The notes below the pieces were generated by a model. The model worked only from the letters and a program-made list of their open reading frames with translations. It had not been told where the DNA came from and did no database searches. Source: JBOGZD01 sp050697155 (GTDB lineage: Bacteria > Actinomycetota > Thermoleophilia > Solirubrobacterales > 70-9). From it: DNA of 39,561 nucleotides. A program made the translations under genes and the position numbers. Of the stretch, positions 24,215 through 31,589 are shown piece after piece (positions within the stretch are counted from its first letter, which is position 1; the number at the start of each line of letters is the position of its first letter). Where the stretch lies: positions 1-39,561 of the forward strand of contig JBOGZD010000009.1 of NCBI GenBank assembly GCA_050697155.1. The letters are read 5' to 3'.

Positions 24215-26083
24215 TCACTCCACGGTGACCGTCTTCGCCAGGTTGCGCGGCTGATCGACGTTGAGCCCGTTCAGGCGGGCGATGTGGTAGGCGAGCAGCT
24301 GCAGCGGCAGGATCGCGACGATCGGCTGCAGGATCCAGTCCGTGCGGGGGACGAACAGGGTCTGGTCGGCGGTCTCGGCGACCTCCCGGTTGCCCTCGGT
24401 GGCGACCGCGATCACGTCGGCCCCCCGGGCGCGCACCTCGGCGACGTTCGACAGCACCTTCTCGAGCACCGGGCTGTCGGTGGCGACCGCGACCACCGGG
24501 GTCGACTCGTCGAGAAGCGCAATCGGCCCGTGCTTCATCTCGCCGGCCGCATAGGCGTCGGTCGGGATGTAGGAGATCTCCTTCAGCTTCAGCGCTCCCT
24601 CGAGGCACACCGGGAGGCCGATGTGGCGGCCCAGGTAGAAGAAGAACCGCTGCTGGTAGTGGCTGCGGGCGATCGCCCGGACCCGCTCCTCGGTCGACAC
24701 GAGCGTCTCCTGGATCCGGCTCGGGATCGTCTTCAGCTCGCCGATCAGCTCCTCGATCTGCTCCGGCGGGAGGGTGCCGCGCTCCTGGGCGATCCAGAGG
24801 GCGAGCAGGTACATCGCCGCCACCTGGCTGACGAAGGTCTTCGTAGCAGCGACCCCGATCTCGAGCCCGGCGCGGGTGAAGAGGACGGCGTCCGCGTCGC
24901 GGGTCGCCTGGCTTCCCATGACGTTGGTCAGCGTGAGCACGGTGGCGCCGTGCTCGCGCGCGAGCCGCATGGCGGCGAGCGTATCCGCGGTCTCCCCGGA
25001 CTGGGTGATGCCGATCACCAGGTCGTCCTCGGACAGCACCGGGTCGCGGTAGCGGAACTCGGAGGCGACGTCCATCTCGACCGGGATCCGCGCCCACTGC
25101 TCGAGCGCGTAGCGCCCGACGAGCCCGGCGTGGTACGAGGTGCCACAGGCGACGATCACGATCCGCCGCACGCGCGAAGCCAAGCCGCCGGGGAACTCGA
25201 CCGCCGAGAGGTCGACCCGGTCACCGCTCGCCAGCCGGTCGGTGATCGTCTCGGCGACGGCGTCCGGCTGCTCGTGGATCTCCTTGAGCATGAAGGTCGG
25301 ATAGCCGCCCTTCTCCGCAGCGTCCTCGTCCCAGGTCACCTCCTCGACCTCGCGCTCGACCGGGGTCCCGTCGACCTCGACGATCCGGGCGCCGTCGGCG
25401 TCGACGGTGACGATCTCGCCGTTCTTGAGCCCGAGCACGTTGCGCGTCTGGGGCAGGAAGGCGGGGATCGCGGAGGCGACGAAGCTCTCGCCGTCGCCCA
25501 GCCCGACGATCAGCGGGCACTCCTGGCGGGCGGCGACCAGGGCCTCGGGATGCTGGGCGTGCATGGCGACGAAGGCGTAGTGGCCGCGCAGCTCGGCGAA
25601 CGCCGCTCGGACCGCGTCGGTCAAGTCGCCGTCGTAGTGGCGCTCGATCGCGTGCGCGACGATCTCGGCGTCGGTCTGGGAGCTGAACCGGTGCCCGTCG
25701 CGCTCGAGGCCTCGGCGAAGCTCGGCGTGGTTCTCGACGATCCCGTTGAGCACGATGTGGACCTGGTCCTCGCAGTCGCCATGGGGATGGGCGTTCTCCT
25801 CGGTGACCCGGCCGTGGGTCGCCCAGCGGGTGTGGCCGAGCCCGATCGTCGCCGGCGGGGCCGCGACGGCGACCGCGCCCGCCGAGACCGGCCGATCGGC
25901 CTCTAGCCCGACCGCCTGGCGCAGGTTGGCGAGGTTCCCGACCGCGCGCACCGTGTCGATCTCGCCGTCGGTGAGCAGCGAGATCCCCGCCGAGTCGTAG
26001 CCGCGGTACTCGAGCTTCTCGAGGCCGGCGATCAGCAGGTCGCGGCAGGGGCGCCCGCCGACGTATCCGACGATTCCGCACAT
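24215..26083 (-). CDS. glmS: glutamine-fructose-6-phosphate aminotransferase (isomerizing)
   Basis: A 622-residue enzyme that makes glucosamine-6-phosphate for peptidoglycan. The N-terminal Ntn glutaminase domain starts MCGIVGYVGGRPC with nucleophile Cys2 and contains GLGHTRWATHG and ENAHPH. Two SIS sugar-isomerase domains follow (IVIVACGTSYHAGLVGRYA, GITQSGETADTLAAMRLA, and LKLKEISYIPTDAYAAGEMKHGPIAL). The C-terminus DQPRNLAKTVTVE is the conserved end. No ribozyme-like leader is evident; TACCCT lies twelve bases before the ATG. Confidence 0.97.
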   Translation of the reverse strand: MCGIVGYVGGRPCRDLLIAGLEKLEYRGYDSAGISLLTDGEIDTVRAVGNLANLRQAVGLEADRPVSAGAVAVAAPPATIGLGHTRWATHGRVTEENAHPHGDCEDQVHIVLNGIVENHAELRRGLERDGHRFSSQTDAEIVAHAIERHYDGDLTDAVRAAFAELRGHYAFVAMHAQHPEALVAARQECPLIVGLGDGESFVASAIPAFLPQTRNVLGLKNGEIVTVDADGARIVEVDGTPVEREVEEVTWDEDAAEKGGYPTFMLKEIHEQPDAVAETITDRLASGDRVDLSAVEFPGGLASRVRRIVIVACGTSYHAGLVGRYALEQWARIPVEMDVASEFRYRDPVLSEDDLVIGITQSGETADTLAAMRLAREHGATVLTLTNVMGSQATRDADAVLFTRAGLEIGVAATKTFVSQVAAMYLLALWIAQERGTLPPEQIEELIGELKTIPSRIQETLVSTEERVRAIARSHYQQRFFFYLGRHIGLPVCLEGALKLKEISYIPTDAYAAGEMKHGPIALLDESTPVVAVATDSPVLEKVLSNVAEVRARGADVIAVATEGNREVAETADQTLFVPRTDWILQPIVAILPLQLLAYHIARLNGLNVDQPRNLAKTVTVE

Positions 26084-26095
26084 GAGAGGCGGGTT

Positions 26096-26101
26096 AGGGT
26101 A
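26096..26101 (-). promoter_or_regulatory. -10 box of glmS (putative)
   Basis: TACCCT on the minus strand, twelve bases before the ATG at 26083, leaving at most a very short leader. Confidence 0.35.
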
Positions 26102-26132
26102 GCGCCGTTTCGATCGCCGTCAGCGCCGCCGC

Positions 26133-27068
26133 TCATTCGCCGGCGGCACGTGCGATGCAGGCGACCTGCGAGGCGGCGCGCACCGGGCTCGTCGCGAGGT
26201 CGAACAGCGCGCCGGCGCCGGCGAGCGGGAGGAAGAACGGATCGCGGACAAGCGGCCTGCCGGCCCGCCCCGGCTCGCGGCGCCGGAGGGCGCCGAGGAT
26301 GCTGGCCGCCCAGAAGGCACCTCCCTGCGTCGGGCGCAGCCGCAGCGGCTCGAGCCCCGCGGCCGGCAGCGCGCGGCGAAGGCCGGCGACGCTGAAGATC
26401 ACCCAGTGGCGCGGGCAGTGAAGCCCGGCCCAGTTGCGCCGGCGAAAGAGGTGGGCGTCGAGCGAGCGGAAGTTGGGGGTCTGCATCCAAACCACCCCGC
26501 CCGGGGCGAGCAGCCCGGCGGCGTGGCGCAGCGTCGCCATCGGGTCGGCGACGTGCTCGATCAGATTCAGCATCATCACCACGTCGTAGCGCTCGTCGGT
26601 CTCGAACTCCTCGAACCGGCAGGTGGCCACCGAGAGGCCGCGCTCGGCGGCAACCGCGGTCGACTCGGGGTCGAAGTCGACCACGGTCGCCTGAGCCGCA
26701 GGGATGCCCGCGATCAGCGCGGCCGAGATCTCCCCGGTTCCACCGCCGACGTCGAGCACCCGCGGCGCCTCGGTCTCGGCGAGCTCTGTGACCCGTCGGA
26801 ACGCGCGGCGGTCGAGCGCCCCCTTGGCGCGGGCGACGAGCGAGCGGTCGGCCGCGAGCGCGTCCTCGCCGTCGGCGAACGAGTAATAGCCCGGCGGGTA
26901 GATCTCGCTCAACCGGCCCTCCGGCAGCGGATCGATCGTCAGGCAGTCGCAGCCCCGACACAGCCAGTAGTAGAAGAGCTCGTCGGTGGTCTCGTACTCG
27001 ACGTCGACCGCGGTGGTCCACAGCGCGGTTGCCGGCTGGCCGCAGACCCGGCAGGCCGGCGGGCTCAC
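26133..27068 (-). CDS. SAM-dependent methyltransferase with N-terminal zinc-binding domain
   Basis: A 311-residue protein. The N-terminus carries two CxxC pairs (CRVCGQPA and LCRGCDCLTIDPLPE), the zinc-binding module often found before class I methyltransferase domains in sugar or lipid modification. The Rossmann core has VLDVGGGTGEISAALI (about 110-125), ATVVDFDPES, MMLNLIEHVADPMATLRHAAGLLAPGG and QTPNF. A C-terminal hydrophobic stretch may touch the membrane. The GTG start overlaps the desaturase stop by four bases, so both are made from one mRNA, suggesting a shared lipid or glycolipid substrate. Confidence 0.88.
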   Translation of the reverse strand: MSPPACRVCGQPATALWTTAVDVEYETTDELFYYWLCRGCDCLTIDPLPEGRLSEIYPPGYYSFADGEDALAADRSLVARAKGALDRRAFRRVTELAETEAPRVLDVGGGTGEISAALIAGIPAAQATVVDFDPESTAVAAERGLSVATCRFEEFETDERYDVVMMLNLIEHVADPMATLRHAAGLLAPGGVVWMQTPNFRSLDAHLFRRRNWAGLHCPRHWVIFSVAGLRRALPAAGLEPLRLRPTQGGAFWAASILGALRRREPGRAGRPLVRDPFFLPLAGAGALFDLATSPVRAASQVACIARAAGE

Positions 27069-28045
27069 GGCTCGAGGAGTCGCCGCAGGGTGGTCAGGTA
27101 GCTCGTCCGGCGCTCGGTCAGGAACGGCTCGAGCTCGGTCCGCTCGAGGTAGCCCTCCAGGTCGCCGAGCCGGGTGCACGAGACCTGAGGCTCCCAGTGG
27201 TGCAGCGCGTGCCGGTTGAACCCCGCGCTGCCGAGCGTGCTCGCCAGCGGCCCGTCGCCGAACAGCCGGTTTGTGGCGCCGTGGTCGACCCGGGTGTAGT
27301 CGATCGCCGGATCGGCGTGCTCGTCGCGGTGCTCCAGCGTCTGGCGCAGGCTGACGAAGAACGGGAAGAAGGCGAGCACCCCGAGGGCCCAGGCGGCCGC
27401 CGCCGCGAACGCGCCCGCGAGCACGAGCCCGCCGACGATCGCCCCGTTGACCGCGGCGGCGGCCAGCATCCAGCCAACCCGACGCCGGCCGTCGGAGGAG
27501 GAGGAGGAGGAGGACGAGCGAGAGCGCTCCATCTCCCGGTAGCGGAGCAGGGTGCGAACGACCTTGAGCCCGAGCGCGCCCTCGACCAGGTAGCGGACCC
27601 GCAAGGGGTCGAAATAGGAGTTCTCGGAATCCATCGTCGTGCCGAGGGCCCGGTGGTGCTGCCAGTGGATGTCCCGGTAGAGCGCGATGCTCGATCCGTA
27701 CAGCCATGACATGAGCAGGTTCGTGAGCAGGTCGTTGGCAGTGCGGTTCGGCGCGAGGTTGTGGTGGGCGGCCTCGTGGAAGAAGTTGTTGAGGTAGGCG
27801 ATCGCGTAGCCGAGCGCGAGCCCACCCCCTAGCGCGGCCCCGAGCGCGACGAAGCCGCCAGGGCCCCAGACGGCCAGGCCGGCGACGATCGCGGCGAGCA
27901 GCAGGTAGCCGCCGGCAACCTGCGCCCAGATCGCCCACCAGCGCGGCTGCAACGTCGCACGAAACTCTCGGTAGGCCGTCCCGTCGGTGTCGACCAGCGA
28001 GCCCTTGAGCCCGATCGGGATGTCATGGACGGTCGGCGCCCCCAC
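27065..28045 (-). CDS. membrane fatty-acid desaturase family protein
   Basis: A protein of about 326 residues. The three histidine boxes of di-iron membrane desaturases and hydroxylases are present: FFHEAAHHNL, DIHWQHHRALG and FNRHALHHWEPQ. Four hydrophobic segments are seen (for example GGYLLLAAIVAGLAVWG and FAAAAAWALGVLAFFPFFVSL). A Ser-rich loop (RSRSSSSSSSSDGRRR) between boxes two and three comes from a GGA-type trinucleotide repeat. Likely an O2-dependent desaturase or hydroxylase acting on an acyl or carotenoid chain. Start GTG 28045 follows TACCCT by eight bases; the longer open frame upstream lacks recognisable sequence and overlaps the divergent methyltransferase. Confidence 0.86.
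   Translation of the reverse strand: MGAPTVHDIPIGLKGSLVDTDGTAYREFRATLQPRWWAIWAQVAGGYLLLAAIVAGLAVWGPGGFVALGAALGGGLALGYAIAYLNNFFHEAAHHNLAPNRTANDLLTNLLMSWLYGSSIALYRDIHWQHHRALGTTMDSENSYFDPLRVRYLVEGALGLKVVRTLLRYREMERSRSSSSSSSSDGRRRVGWMLAAAAVNGAIVGGLVLAGAFAAAAAWALGVLAFFPFFVSLRQTLEHRDEHADPAIDYTRVDHGATNRLFGDGPLASTLGSAGFNRHALHHWEPQVSCTRLGDLEGYLERTELEPFLTERRTSYLTTLRRLLEP
27494..27514. repeat. trinucleotide repeat encoding poly-Ser
   Basis: Seven consecutive GGA units on the plus strand (TCC on the coding strand) encode a serine run in the cytosolic loop of the desaturase. Copy-number change would stay in frame and alter only loop length. Confidence 0.8.
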
Positions 28046-28053
28046 GCCCGGGC

Positions 28054-28059
28054 AGGGTA
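28054..28059 (-). promoter_or_regulatory. -10 box of the desaturase gene (putative)
   Basis: TACCCT on the minus strand, eight bases before GTG 28045 and immediately next to the large palindrome at 28061-28093. Confidence 0.45.
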
Positions 28060-28060
28060 G

Positions 28061-28093
28061 CTGGCTGACCAGCCACAGTGGCTGGTCAGCCAG
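28061..28093. promoter_or_regulatory. perfect 33-bp palindrome, candidate shared operator
   Basis: Arms CTGGCTGACCAGCCAC (28061-28076) and GTGGCTGGTCAGCCAG (28078-28093) are exact inverted repeats around one A. Each arm also contains a 12-bp near-palindrome, GGCTGACCAGCC or GGCTGGTCAGCC, with centres 17 bp apart. It fills the space between two divergent -10 boxes and would cover both -35 regions, which fits a repressor operator for the desaturase and methyltransferase genes. Confidence 0.6.
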
Positions 28094-28094
28094 A

Positions 28095-28100
28095 TAACCT
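28095..28100 (+). promoter_or_regulatory. -10 box of the rightward methyltransferase gene (putative)
   Basis: TAACCT lies eight bases before ATG 28109 and one base after the palindrome. No ribosome binding site precedes the ATG. Confidence 0.45.
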
Positions 28101-28108
28101 CCAAAGCG

Positions 28109-28813
28109 ATGGAGGACGTGCTCGAGCGCCGCACGCTCGCCGCCGAGGACGACCACTGGTGGTACCGGGGCCGGCGCGGGATCGTCGTCGACTCGGTCAC
28201 CCGGCTCTCCAACGGGGCTCGGCCGCGAATCCTCGACGCCGGCTGTGGTGGTGGGGCCACCCTCGCCGCGCTTGCACCGCTGGGCGACGTCATCGGCCTC
28301 GAGCCCTCGCGGGCGAGCCGTCAGCGGGCGCTCGAGCGCCCGGTCGAGGTCGTCGATGGGACGCTCGAGCAGCTGCCCTTCGGCGAGGCGGAATTCGATC
28401 TCGCGCTGGTGCTCGACGTGCTCGAGCACCTCGCCGACGACATCACCGGCCTCGGCGAGCTGCGGCGGGTGGTGAGACCGGGTGGAGCGCTGATCGTCAC
28501 CGTGCCGGCCCACCCTCGCCTCTGGAGCCGCCACGACGAGCTCAACCACCACCGTCGTCGCTACACCCGATCGACCCTTGCGGACGCGGCAGCCCGCTCA
28601 GGCTGGCGGGTTCGGCGAATCACCCATTTCAACTCCCTGCTGCTGCCGATCGCGGTCGCCGCGCGGCAGCTTGACCAGGGCGACGGGCTTGCGATCCCAC
28701 CGCGAGGAGTGAATAGGGCGCTCGAGGCTGCGCTGCAGCTCGAGCGGTTGCTCATCCGGCTTGGCGTTCGACTCCCCGCGGGGCTGTCGCTGCTGGCCGA
28801 GCTGCGTCGCTGA
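28109..28813 (+). CDS. class I SAM-dependent methyltransferase
   Basis: A 234-residue protein with SAM-binding motif ILDAGCGGGATLAALA (about 41-56), GLEPSRASRQ, DLALVLDVLEHLADD and RRVVRPGGALIVTVPA. The N-terminal AAEDDHWWYRGRR block is typical of methyltransferases that sit in polysaccharide and lipid clusters. Substrate unknown. It is divergent from the desaturase across the 33-bp palindrome. Its 3' end overlaps the convergent FAD oxidoreductase gene by 62 bases. Confidence 0.88.
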   Translation: MEDVLERRTLAAEDDHWWYRGRRGIVVDSVTRLSNGARPRILDAGCGGGATLAALAPLGDVIGLEPSRASRQRALERPVEVVDGTLEQLPFGEAEFDLALVLDVLEHLADDITGLGELRRVVRPGGALIVTVPAHPRLWSRHDELNHHRRRYTRSTLADAAARSGWRVRRITHFNSLLLPIAVAARQLDQGDGLAIPPRGVNRALEAALQLERLLIRLGVRLPAGLSLLAELRR

Positions 28814-30209
28814 GCCCGGTCAGCACCTCCTCCGCGGCGGCCGTCCCGTCCCGTACCGCGTAGTTCGTCCCCCGATCCTCGGGATATATCTGCGTGGTGT
28901 TCACCAGCATCAATCCGGACGCCGGCGTCTGACGGGACGGGATCCGCTCGCGGTAGCCGACGCCGACGATCGGCTGCGCGGAGGGCTCTCGAAACAGCCA
29001 CCGGCTGCGAACCCAGGAGCGCTCGAACCCCGGGTTGAGCAGGCGCAGGCCCTCCTCGTAGCGGTCGAGAACCGCGTCGGGGTCGAGTGCGAGCAGCTCA
29101 TGGTCGCCCGGGAGGTAGTTGATCACGTGCGAGAACACCCTTCCACCGGTGGCCTGCGGGCCGACCAGATTGGTGTGCTCGATCAAGCCCACGAATGGGC
29201 AGCGCCGATCTGCGACGTTGACCCAGAAGTGCTCGGTGAGCGGCCGCTCCAGCTCGAGCAGGAGGTTGAACGCGGCGAAGTACTCGATCGACTCGAGCCG
29301 CTCGAGGTACTCGGCGCCGACCTCGACCGCGAGGGCGTCGTCGAGCAGCGCGGCGAACACGTCGTTGGGCACGCAGCAGATGACCGCGTCGTACCGCTCC
29401 GGGGGGCCGTCCGGCTCGAACCCGCTCGGGTCGAGCCCGGACCGAAACGAGCCCGCCGCTGCCGGGACGACCGCAAGGCTGCCGTCCTCGCGCAGCACCC
29501 GCGCGGCTGGACGATCGATCATCACCCGCCCGCCGGCGGCGACGATCCGCTCGGCCAGCCCCTGGAACAGCGGCTCCCAGCCTCCTCGCGGATAGATGAA
29601 CGCCTCCTGGCGGGCCTCGCCCTCGCGGATGCTGCGGCGCTTGAGCAGCTTGTCCCCGATCCAGGCCATCGAGATCTCGTCGGCGCGCTCGCCGAACTTG
29701 CCCCGCATCATCGGGCCCCAGACCTTCTCCCAGGCGGGTCGGCCCATCATGCGCTCGATCCAGGCCCGGGCGGTCACGCGCTCGTACTTCGTGACGTCAC
29801 CCCGGCCGAGCTGCATCCAGGCGAGCGCCGCACCCATTCGCAGCCGGGTCCACCACGGCAGCGGCCTGAACCGAAGCAGGTCGAGGGCGCCGTTGAAGGG
29901 CCAGATCCGCCCGTCGAGCGCGATCGCGGTGCGCAGCTCGTGCCGGTCCAGGATCCCCACGAGCCCCAGCTCCTCGAACAGGTCGATGAGCGCACGATCG
30001 CTGGTGAACAGGTAGTGGTAGTAGCGCTCGAGCCGCAGGCCGTCACCGACGTCCAGCGTCGCGGCCTGGCCGCCCAGTCCCGGCCAGCGCTCGTATACGT
30101 CCACGGCCACCCCGGCCTGCGAGAGACGGTAGGCACAAGTCAGCCCGGCGGCTCCGGCGCCGATGACCGCGATGCGCGGGGTACCGTCTTCTCCGGCGGC
30201 CTCTGGCAC
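28752..30209 (-). CDS. FAD-dependent oxidoreductase (amine oxidase/UDP-galactopyranose mutase-like)
   Basis: A protein of about 485 residues. The N-terminal dinucleotide-binding motif is RIAVIGAGAAGLTCAYRLSQAG, then the VYERWPGLGGQAAT loop. Further family features are YYHYLFTSDRALIDLFEELGL, YPRGGWEPLFQGLAERIVAAGG and the C-terminal FAD contact YPEDRGTNYAVRDG. Such proteins (protoporphyrinogen-oxidase-like fold) often sit in glycan or polyprenyl-linked sugar clusters. The reaction here is not known. GTG 30209 is chosen because it directly precedes the Rossmann strand and has TACGTT six bases upstream. Convergent overlap with the preceding methyltransferase. Confidence 0.85.
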   Translation of the reverse strand: MPEAAGEDGTPRIAVIGAGAAGLTCAYRLSQAGVAVDVYERWPGLGGQAATLDVGDGLRLERYYHYLFTSDRALIDLFEELGLVGILDRHELRTAIALDGRIWPFNGALDLLRFRPLPWWTRLRMGAALAWMQLGRGDVTKYERVTARAWIERMMGRPAWEKVWGPMMRGKFGERADEISMAWIGDKLLKRRSIREGEARQEAFIYPRGGWEPLFQGLAERIVAAGGRVMIDRPAARVLREDGSLAVVPAAAGSFRSGLDPSGFEPDGPPERYDAVICCVPNDVFAALLDDALAVEVGAEYLERLESIEYFAAFNLLLELERPLTEHFWVNVADRRCPFVGLIEHTNLVGPQATGGRVFSHVINYLPGDHELLALDPDAVLDRYEEGLRLLNPGFERSWVRSRWLFREPSAQPIVGVGYRERIPSRQTPASGLMLVNTTQIYPEDRGTNYAVRDGTAAAEEVLTGLSDAARPAATAPRGVERQAG

Positions 30210-30215
30210 CTGCGC

Positions 30216-30221
30216 AACGTA
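30216..30221 (-). promoter_or_regulatory. -10 box of the FAD oxidoreductase gene (putative)
   Basis: TACGTT on the minus strand, six bases before GTG 30209. A CATACT box for the divergent rightward gene lies at 30230-30235, so the two promoters would overlap within a 36-base intergenic gap. Confidence 0.35.
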
Positions 30222-30245
30222 CCGGCTGGCATACTCACCCGCTCG

Positions 30246-31538
30246 ATGCGGGGTTGGATCGGGCGGCTGCGGGCGTTCTACGACGAGGTGGCGGTGCGCG
30301 AGCGGTGGCTCGTGGTCGGCGCGATGGCGCTCACCTCGGCGCTCGTCCTCGTCTACCTGGCGATCCGCCACCCGATCCCGCTCCTCGGCGACATGCCCGA
30401 GTACGACCGCTACGGCCGCTTCTTCGTCGACGGCAAGTGGTGGTGGTCGACGACGCCGTTCGGCGAGGCACACCCGTCCGCGTGGAAGGCGCCCGGCTAT
30501 CCGCTCTGGATCGGGTTCTGGTACGAGCTGTTGGGCGCTTCGGCGGTCCGCGTCGAGATCGCCCAGGCGTTGTTCGTCGCCCCGCTCGGCGTCCTGTTCA
30601 CCTGGCTGCTCGGACGTCGCCTGTTCACGCCCGCGATCGGGATCGCCGCCGCCTACGTGGTCGCGACGATCCCACTCGTCTGGGAGTGGTACGGACTGCT
30701 CTATCCCGAGTCGCTCGCGATCCCGGTCGCCATGCTCACGTTCTACCTGTTCCTCGAGCGGACTCCGACGCCTGCGCTCGCGGCAGCCGTGGGTGCCGTC
30801 AGCGGCGTCGGCCTGTTGATTCGGCCCTCATCGTTCTTCCTCCTCGCCGGGGTCGCCGCGGCGTTCGTGATCGGTGCCGGTTGGCGACGCGGCGCGGCGC
30901 TGACCGCCGCCGCTGTGGCCGTCGCCGCCTTGGTCGTGCTGCCGTGGACCGTCCGCAATTACATCGTCCTCGACGGCTTCATCCCGATCTCCGTCCAGGA
31001 CGGCGCCCTGTCGGGCACCTTCAACGACGAGGCCGCCAACGACCCCGATTACCCGTACGCGTGGCGCGCGTTCCTCGTCGATCGCCAGGACGTGCTCGAG
31101 GGGCCGCGGGTCCCCGACCCCGAGCTCCGCCAGGGCCTGCTCGAGCCCGGCCTCGACTACATCTCCGAGCACCCATTCTCGGTCGCCGAGGCCTTCTACT
31201 GGAACGGCGTCGTCCGCTTCTGGGACCTGCGATCACCCTCGGGATCGGTCAACGAATCGAGGGGCGACGGCCGGGCTCGGACGGTTGGCAAGATCGGGAT
31301 CGCGCTCTATTACCCGCTCCTGGCGCTGGCGGTCGTCGCCCTCTGGCGGCAGCGCCGCCGCACCTCGCTGGTCGTACCGCTGGTCGCCGTCGCGCTCGCG
31401 GCCTCGGTTGTGTTCACGGTTGGAGCGGTGACCCGATACAGAGCGCCACTCGAGCCGATGCTCGCGATCCTGGCCGTCTCGGCCGTGGCCGGGCTGAGCT
31501 CGCGGCGGACGACCGAAACGGACCTCTCGCATACCTGA
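30246..31538 (+). CDS. membrane glycosyltransferase (GT39/ArnT-like, GT-C fold)
   Basis: A 430-residue multi-pass protein with about nine hydrophobic helices. The first extracytoplasmic loop has LLGDMPEYDRYGRFFVDG, with the acidic residues that GT-C enzymes use to hold metal or substrate, followed by HPSAWKAPGYPLWIGFWYELLG, a block like the PGYP region of the PMT_2/GT39 families. VVLPWTVRNYIVLDGFIPIS is also typical. It probably moves a sugar from a polyprenyl-phosphate donor outside the membrane. ATG 30246 is the closest start to the first helix. Divergent from the FAD oxidoreductase. Confidence 0.82.
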   Translation: MRGWIGRLRAFYDEVAVRERWLVVGAMALTSALVLVYLAIRHPIPLLGDMPEYDRYGRFFVDGKWWWSTTPFGEAHPSAWKAPGYPLWIGFWYELLGASAVRVEIAQALFVAPLGVLFTWLLGRRLFTPAIGIAAAYVVATIPLVWEWYGLLYPESLAIPVAMLTFYLFLERTPTPALAAAVGAVSGVGLLIRPSSFFLLAGVAAAFVIGAGWRRGAALTAAAVAVAALVVLPWTVRNYIVLDGFIPISVQDGALSGTFNDEAANDPDYPYAWRAFLVDRQDVLEGPRVPDPELRQGLLEPGLDYISEHPFSVAEAFYWNGVVRFWDLRSPSGSVNESRGDGRARTVGKIGIALYYPLLALAVVALWRQRRRTSLVVPLVAVALAASVVFTVGAVTRYRAPLEPMLAILAVSAVAGLSSRRTTETDLSHT

Positions 31539-31576
31539 GCGCGCTCGGCATGGGGGCGCGCTAGTCGGCGTCCTCA

Positions 31577-31582
31577 TAACGT
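31577..31582 (+). promoter_or_regulatory. -10 box of the second sulfotransferase gene (putative)
   Basis: TAACGT lies seven bases before ATG 31590; no ribosome binding site is visible. It gives this gene its own promoter 39 bases after the glycosyltransferase stop. Confidence 0.42.
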
Positions 31583-31589
31583 TGCGCGG

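Noticed and set aside
28046..28552. N-terminal extension of the desaturase
   Set aside because: It runs antisense through the divergent methyltransferase gene and across the palindrome.
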